A DNA stretch of 7,664 nt from JBDTOX01 sp039933015 (GTDB taxonomy: Bacteria; Pseudomonadota; Gammaproteobacteria; Burkholderiales; Methylophilaceae): assembly GCA_039933015.1 (NCBI GenBank), contig JBDTOX010000116.1, positions 1-7,664 of the forward strand, given 5' to 3'. Positions 5,429 to 7,664 of this stretch are shown in pieces. The translations under genes were made by a program, and so were the position numbers. A model generated the notes under the pieces. That model saw nothing but the letters and a program-made list of their open reading frames with translations, did not search any database and was not told the origin of the DNA. Each line of letters starts with the position of its first letter. The stretch's first letter is position 1.

Positions 5429-5992
5429 ATGAAAAATAGAGTAATTGCAGTACTGCTTGGCGGCATGGCACTCACTCCTCTGGCTCAAGCCGCCGAATTC
5501 ACGAGCATCCAGGCCGACAAGAGCAGCCTGAGCTTCGTCTACAAGCAGATGGGTGTGCCGGTGGACGGGCACTTCAAGAAATTCAATACACAGTTTACTT
5601 TTGATCCGGCCAAACCAGCCAATGCCAAAGCGTCCTTTGATCTAGATCTGGCCAGCATTGATGCCGGCTCAGAGGAGGCCAACGATGAGGTGGCGGGCAA
5701 GGACTGGTTCAACACCAAGGCTTTCCCGAAAGCCACGTTCGTCTCAACCGGCATCAAGCCGCTCAGCACCAACCGCTATGAAGTCAGCGGTAAGATGACC
5801 ATCAAGGGCCGTACGCAAAACATCGCAGCGCCCTTCACCTTCAACCCGCAAGGCAATGCAGCGATCGTGGATGGCGCGTTTGTGCTCAAGCGCGCCGATT
5901 TCGCCATTGGCGAGGGATCCTGGTCCGACTTTGGTACCGTCGCCAACGAAATCCAGATCAAGTTCCACTTCCTGGCCAACGCCGCGAAGTAA
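5429..5992 (+). CDS. secreted YceI-family protein, first copy
   Basis: YceI proteins are periplasmic lipocalin-like beta barrels that bind polyisoprenoids or amphiphiles such as ubiquinone precursors. This one is 187 residues with a clear signal peptide (MKNRVIAVLLGGMALTPLAQA, cleavage after residue 21 before AEF). The mature part shows the family order: FVYKQMGVPVDGHF, then DLDLASIDAG, DWFNTKAFPKATFVST, a MTIKGRTQNI strand and a final ADFAIG-SWSDFG-VANEI region. It has no cysteine. AAGGAG at 5416-5421 lies seven bases before the ATG at 5429 and only four before the ATG at 5426; I therefore favour 5429, although 5426 would add just one Met. It sits in a row with the upstream b561 (21 bases away) and a second YceI gene (39 bases away). 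Confidence 0.9.
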   Translation: MKNRVIAVLLGGMALTPLAQAAEFTSIQADKSSLSFVYKQMGVPVDGHFKKFNTQFTFDPAKPANAKASFDLDLASIDAGSEEANDEVAGKDWFNTKAFPKATFVSTGIKPLSTNRYEVSGKMTIKGRTQNIAAPFTFNPQGNAAIVDGAFVLKRADFAIGEGSWSDFGTVANEIQIKFHFLANAAK

Positions 5993-6031
5993 GTATTAAT
6001 TTTTATCGCAATTTAACTTAGGAGTCTTACC

Positions 6032-6598
6032 ATGAAACGCATCGCACTTTTAATTTTAGCTGCAACCCTTTCCACCGCTGCCTTGGCGGCACCGGACACT
6101 TACGTCATCGACGGCACGCATACCTTGCCGCGTTTTTCCTACAGCCACTTTGGCTATTCGACCCAGCTGAGCCGCTTCGACAAGACTTCCGGCAAGATCG
6201 TGATTGACCGTCAAGCCAAGACGGGTTCTGTGGATGTCACCATCGATACTACCTCCGTGGACACCGGCTACCCGCTGTTCAACGAGCATATTCAGGGCGA
6301 GGATTTCCTGAACACCGCGAAATTCCCGAAGGTAACCTTCAGCTCCACCAAAGTTAACTTTGATGGTGACAAGGTGGCATCGATTGACGGCACTCTGACC
6401 CTTAAAGGAGTCAGCAAGCCGGTCACCCTAACTGTGACTTCATTCATGTGCATGCCGCACCCGATGGTCAAGAAGGATGCCTGCGGTGCCAACGCCACAG
6501 CCGTCGTCAAGCGCACAGACTTCAATATGGGCAAATATGCGCCTTATGTAAGTGACGAAGTGACCATCACCATCCCTGTTGAAGCGATCAAGGGATAA
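6032..6598 (+). CDS. yceI: secreted YceI-family protein, second copy
   Basis: This 188-residue YceI protein has a signal peptide (MKRIALLILAATLSTAALA, cleavage likely after residue 19) and a lipocalin-like barrel. It is closer to E. coli YceI than the upstream copy is, for example in TTSVDTG, DFLNTAKFPKVTF, LTLKGVSKPVTL and the end strand DEVTITIPVE. Unlike the first copy it has an extended loop with two cysteines (C140 in SFMCMPHP and C151 in KDACGAN) that could form a disulfide in the periplasm, together with a His and several Met. AGGAG at 6020-6024 is seven bases from the ATG. The two copies share only short stretches of identity, so they are old paralogues rather than a recent duplication. 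It is cotranscribed with the upstream genes; a hairpin follows its stop. Confidence 0.92.
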   Translation: MKRIALLILAATLSTAALAAPDTYVIDGTHTLPRFSYSHFGYSTQLSRFDKTSGKIVIDRQAKTGSVDVTIDTTSVDTGYPLFNEHIQGEDFLNTAKFPKVTFSSTKVNFDGDKVASIDGTLTLKGVSKPVTLTVTSFMCMPHPMVKKDACGANATAVVKRTDFNMGKYAPYVSDEVTITIPVEAIKG

Positions 6599-6607
6599 TT
6601 TAGAACA

Positions 6608-6638
6608 GCACCATGACAGAACTCATTGGCCATGGTGC
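6608..6638 (+). terminator. hairpin between yceI and pirin, possible weak terminator or attenuator
   Basis: GCACCATG (6608-6615) and CATGGTGC (6631-6638) form a perfect eight-base-pair stem around a 15-base loop, followed by only CTTTC. The weak T-run argues against a strong intrinsic terminator. The stem begins 10 bases after the yceI stop and ends five bases before the pirin Shine-Dalgarno sequence, so it could cut expression of pirin or protect the 3' end of the upstream message. An alternative pirin ATG (6613) is buried in the stem. Confidence 0.45.
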
Positions 6639-6654
6639 CTTTCAGGAAAAACAA

Positions 6655-7527
6655 ATGAAGACGCGCACGCTACAACAGTTAATACAGTCCATGCCCACCT
6701 CTGATGGGGCAGGAGTCAAACTGAACCGAAGCATTGGCAAAGCACCATCATTCCGTCTCGACCCTTTTCTGATGCTGGATGAGTTTTCATCCATGAACCC
6801 CGATGATTATATTGCTGGATTTCCAGATCATCCCCATCGTGGATTTGAAACCGTAACCTACATGTTGGATGGTCACATGTTGCATCAGGACCATCTAGGC
6901 AATAAGGGTGATTTGAAAAGTGGCGGCGCACAATGGATGACTGCGGGACGGGGCATCATACATTCCGAGATTCCCCAGCAAGAAAGCGGGCGCATGCGTG
7001 GTTTTCAACTGTGGGTGAATCTCCCCGCACGTGAGAAGATGAAGCCGGCTGCATACCGTGACATTCAGCCGGAGGAAATTCCAGAGATGGCCTTACCCAA
7101 CGGGGGAAAGATCAGAGTTATTGCCGGTAGCGCGAAAGTTAATGGCAAGACACTATCTGGCCCGATACAAGGGTTGAGCACAGAACCACTATTCCTTGAT
7201 GTCAAACTCTCGGCTGGTGAGCAATTTATTCATCCAGTGCCGGAAGGGCACAATGCCTTTATCTATCCATACGAGGGATGGATGATGGTTGGCGAAAATC
7301 CATCCCAACGCACATTAAATGCGCAGGTGGCAGGTGTTCTCTCCGATGGGGACCATGTCGAGATCAATTCCGGAGATGAACCCACTGCTTTTCTGCTACT
7401 CGCTGCAAGACCTTTGCGTGAACCGATCGCTCAATATGGCCCTTTCGTCATGAACACAAGGGACGAAATTGAACAGGCGATTGGAGACTATCAGGCCGGC
7501 ACATTAACCAGCACTACGAATGCATAA
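6655..7527 (+). CDS. pirin family protein
   Basis: Pirins are bicupin proteins. In the N-terminal cupin the metal ligands are present here as H59 and H61 (FPDHPHRGFETVTY) and H103 and E105 (GIIHSEIP). The spacing matches H56, H58, H101 and E103 of human pirin, so iron binding is likely; some bacterial pirins act as quercetin dioxygenases, others bind partner proteins. The C-terminal pirin domain has EGHNAFIYPYEGWMMVG, GVLSDGDHVEI and LLAARPLREPIAQYGPFVMN. From the ATG at 6655 the protein has 290 residues, the usual size, and AGGA (6644-6647) lies seven bases upstream. An in-frame ATG at 6613 would add 14 residues but lies inside a hairpin without a ribosome site. The protein is cytoplasmic (no signal peptide). 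It is the last complete gene of the row behind the LysR-controlled promoter. Confidence 0.93.
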   Translation: MKTRTLQQLIQSMPTSDGAGVKLNRSIGKAPSFRLDPFLMLDEFSSMNPDDYIAGFPDHPHRGFETVTYMLDGHMLHQDHLGNKGDLKSGGAQWMTAGRGIIHSEIPQQESGRMRGFQLWVNLPAREKMKPAAYRDIQPEEIPEMALPNGGKIRVIAGSAKVNGKTLSGPIQGLSTEPLFLDVKLSAGEQFIHPVPEGHNAFIYPYEGWMMVGENPSQRTLNAQVAGVLSDGDHVEINSGDEPTAFLLLAARPLREPIAQYGPFVMNTRDEIEQAIGDYQAGTLTSTTNA

Positions 7528-7579
7528 TGGCTTAGCCAAATAATTAAGTTTGCCTAAATTTTCAACCAAGAAGAAAATC

Positions 7580-7618
7580 ATGGCAAAAGCTCTCGTTGTC
7601 TACCAGATGTGCGCCTAG
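7580..7618 (+). pseudogene. possible broken start of a flavodoxin-like or quinone reductase gene
   Basis: The frame MAKALVVYQMCA ends at a TAG (7616-7618). The first eight residues are typical of the first strand of flavodoxin-fold proteins such as WrbA-type NAD(P)H:quinone oxidoreductases or NADPH-dependent FMN reductases, where a phosphate-binding loop of the type SxxG should follow. That loop is missing. After the TAG the same frame stays open to the window edge (CSNHSEFKTSFELGW). The gene may be broken just after its start, or the resemblance is chance. An open frame on the other strand (7663 down to a TGA at 7562-7564) also covers this stretch. The ribosome site is weak (AAGAAG). Confidence 0.25.
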
Positions 7619-7664
7619 TGCTCCAACCATAGCGAGTTCAAAACCAGTTTCGAGCTTGGTTGGT

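Noticed and set aside
6613..6654. N-terminal extension of pirin from the ATG at 6613
   Set aside because: No Shine-Dalgarno sequence, ATG lies in a perfect hairpin, and the 290-residue form from 6655 has the normal family start and ribosome site.
7580..7664. TAG readthrough or recoding in the MAKALVVY frame
   Set aside because: Nothing such as a selenocysteine or pyrrolysine signal supports recoding; a broken gene or chance is simpler.
1..7664. CRISPR array, tRNA or rRNA genes, insertion sequence with transposase
   Set aside because: No regularly spaced repeats, no cloverleaf with TTCAA-type arm, and no transposase-like frame were found by eye.

Overview
The window reads as a chromosomal segment of a proteobacterium, most likely a betaproteobacterium. 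The evidence is a DUF3301-gluQ pair followed by hslO, mixed GC content, and the style of the coding sequences. A Nitrosomonadales or Methylophilaceae-like host is my best guess, but this is inference and no marker gene proves it.

Layout. Positions 1-178 hold what may be the last codons of an upstream gene plus a spacer. Then comes a tight pair on the + strand: a DUF3301 membrane-anchored small protein (179-490) and glutamyl-Q tRNA(Asp) synthetase (gluQ, 494-1408). After a 150-base spacer comes the redox-regulated chaperone Hsp33 (hslO, 1559-2458), which appears to have an extended -10 promoter placed so that its transcript could be leaderless. Convergent with it is a TrmH/SpoU-family rRNA or tRNA ribose methyltransferase (2492-3277, - strand). 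This left half is ordinary housekeeping for translation and proteostasis.

Positions 3278-3879 contain no recognisable gene and look like an accessory or decayed stretch. Five hairpins follow each other between 3393 and 3526, a candidate structured RNA or degenerate element. They are followed by two short open frames in the same reading frame separated by one TAA (3573-3770 and 3786-3902), which look like remnants. The second one runs antisense into the 3' end of the next gene.

The right half is a redox-flavoured gene cluster. A LysR-type regulator (3880-4764, - strand) is divergent from a row of + strand genes: a four-helix cytochrome b561 (4868-5407), two dissimilar secreted YceI-family lipocalin-like proteins (5429-5992, 6032-6598) and a pirin (6655-7527). 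The 103-base divergent spacer carries a textbook LysR-type box (ATC-N9-GAT with T-N11-A) and overlapping opposed -10 elements. The regulator therefore probably controls itself and the cytochrome/YceI/pirin row. E. coli also pairs a b561 (YceJ) with YceI, so the inferred theme is quinone/isoprenoid binding in the periplasm coupled to a membrane di-haem electron carrier. A hairpin upstream of pirin may separate its expression from the upstream genes.

At the right edge a start that looks like a flavodoxin or NAD(P)H:quinone reductase (MAKALVVY...) runs into a TAG after 12 codons, so it is either a broken gene or chance.
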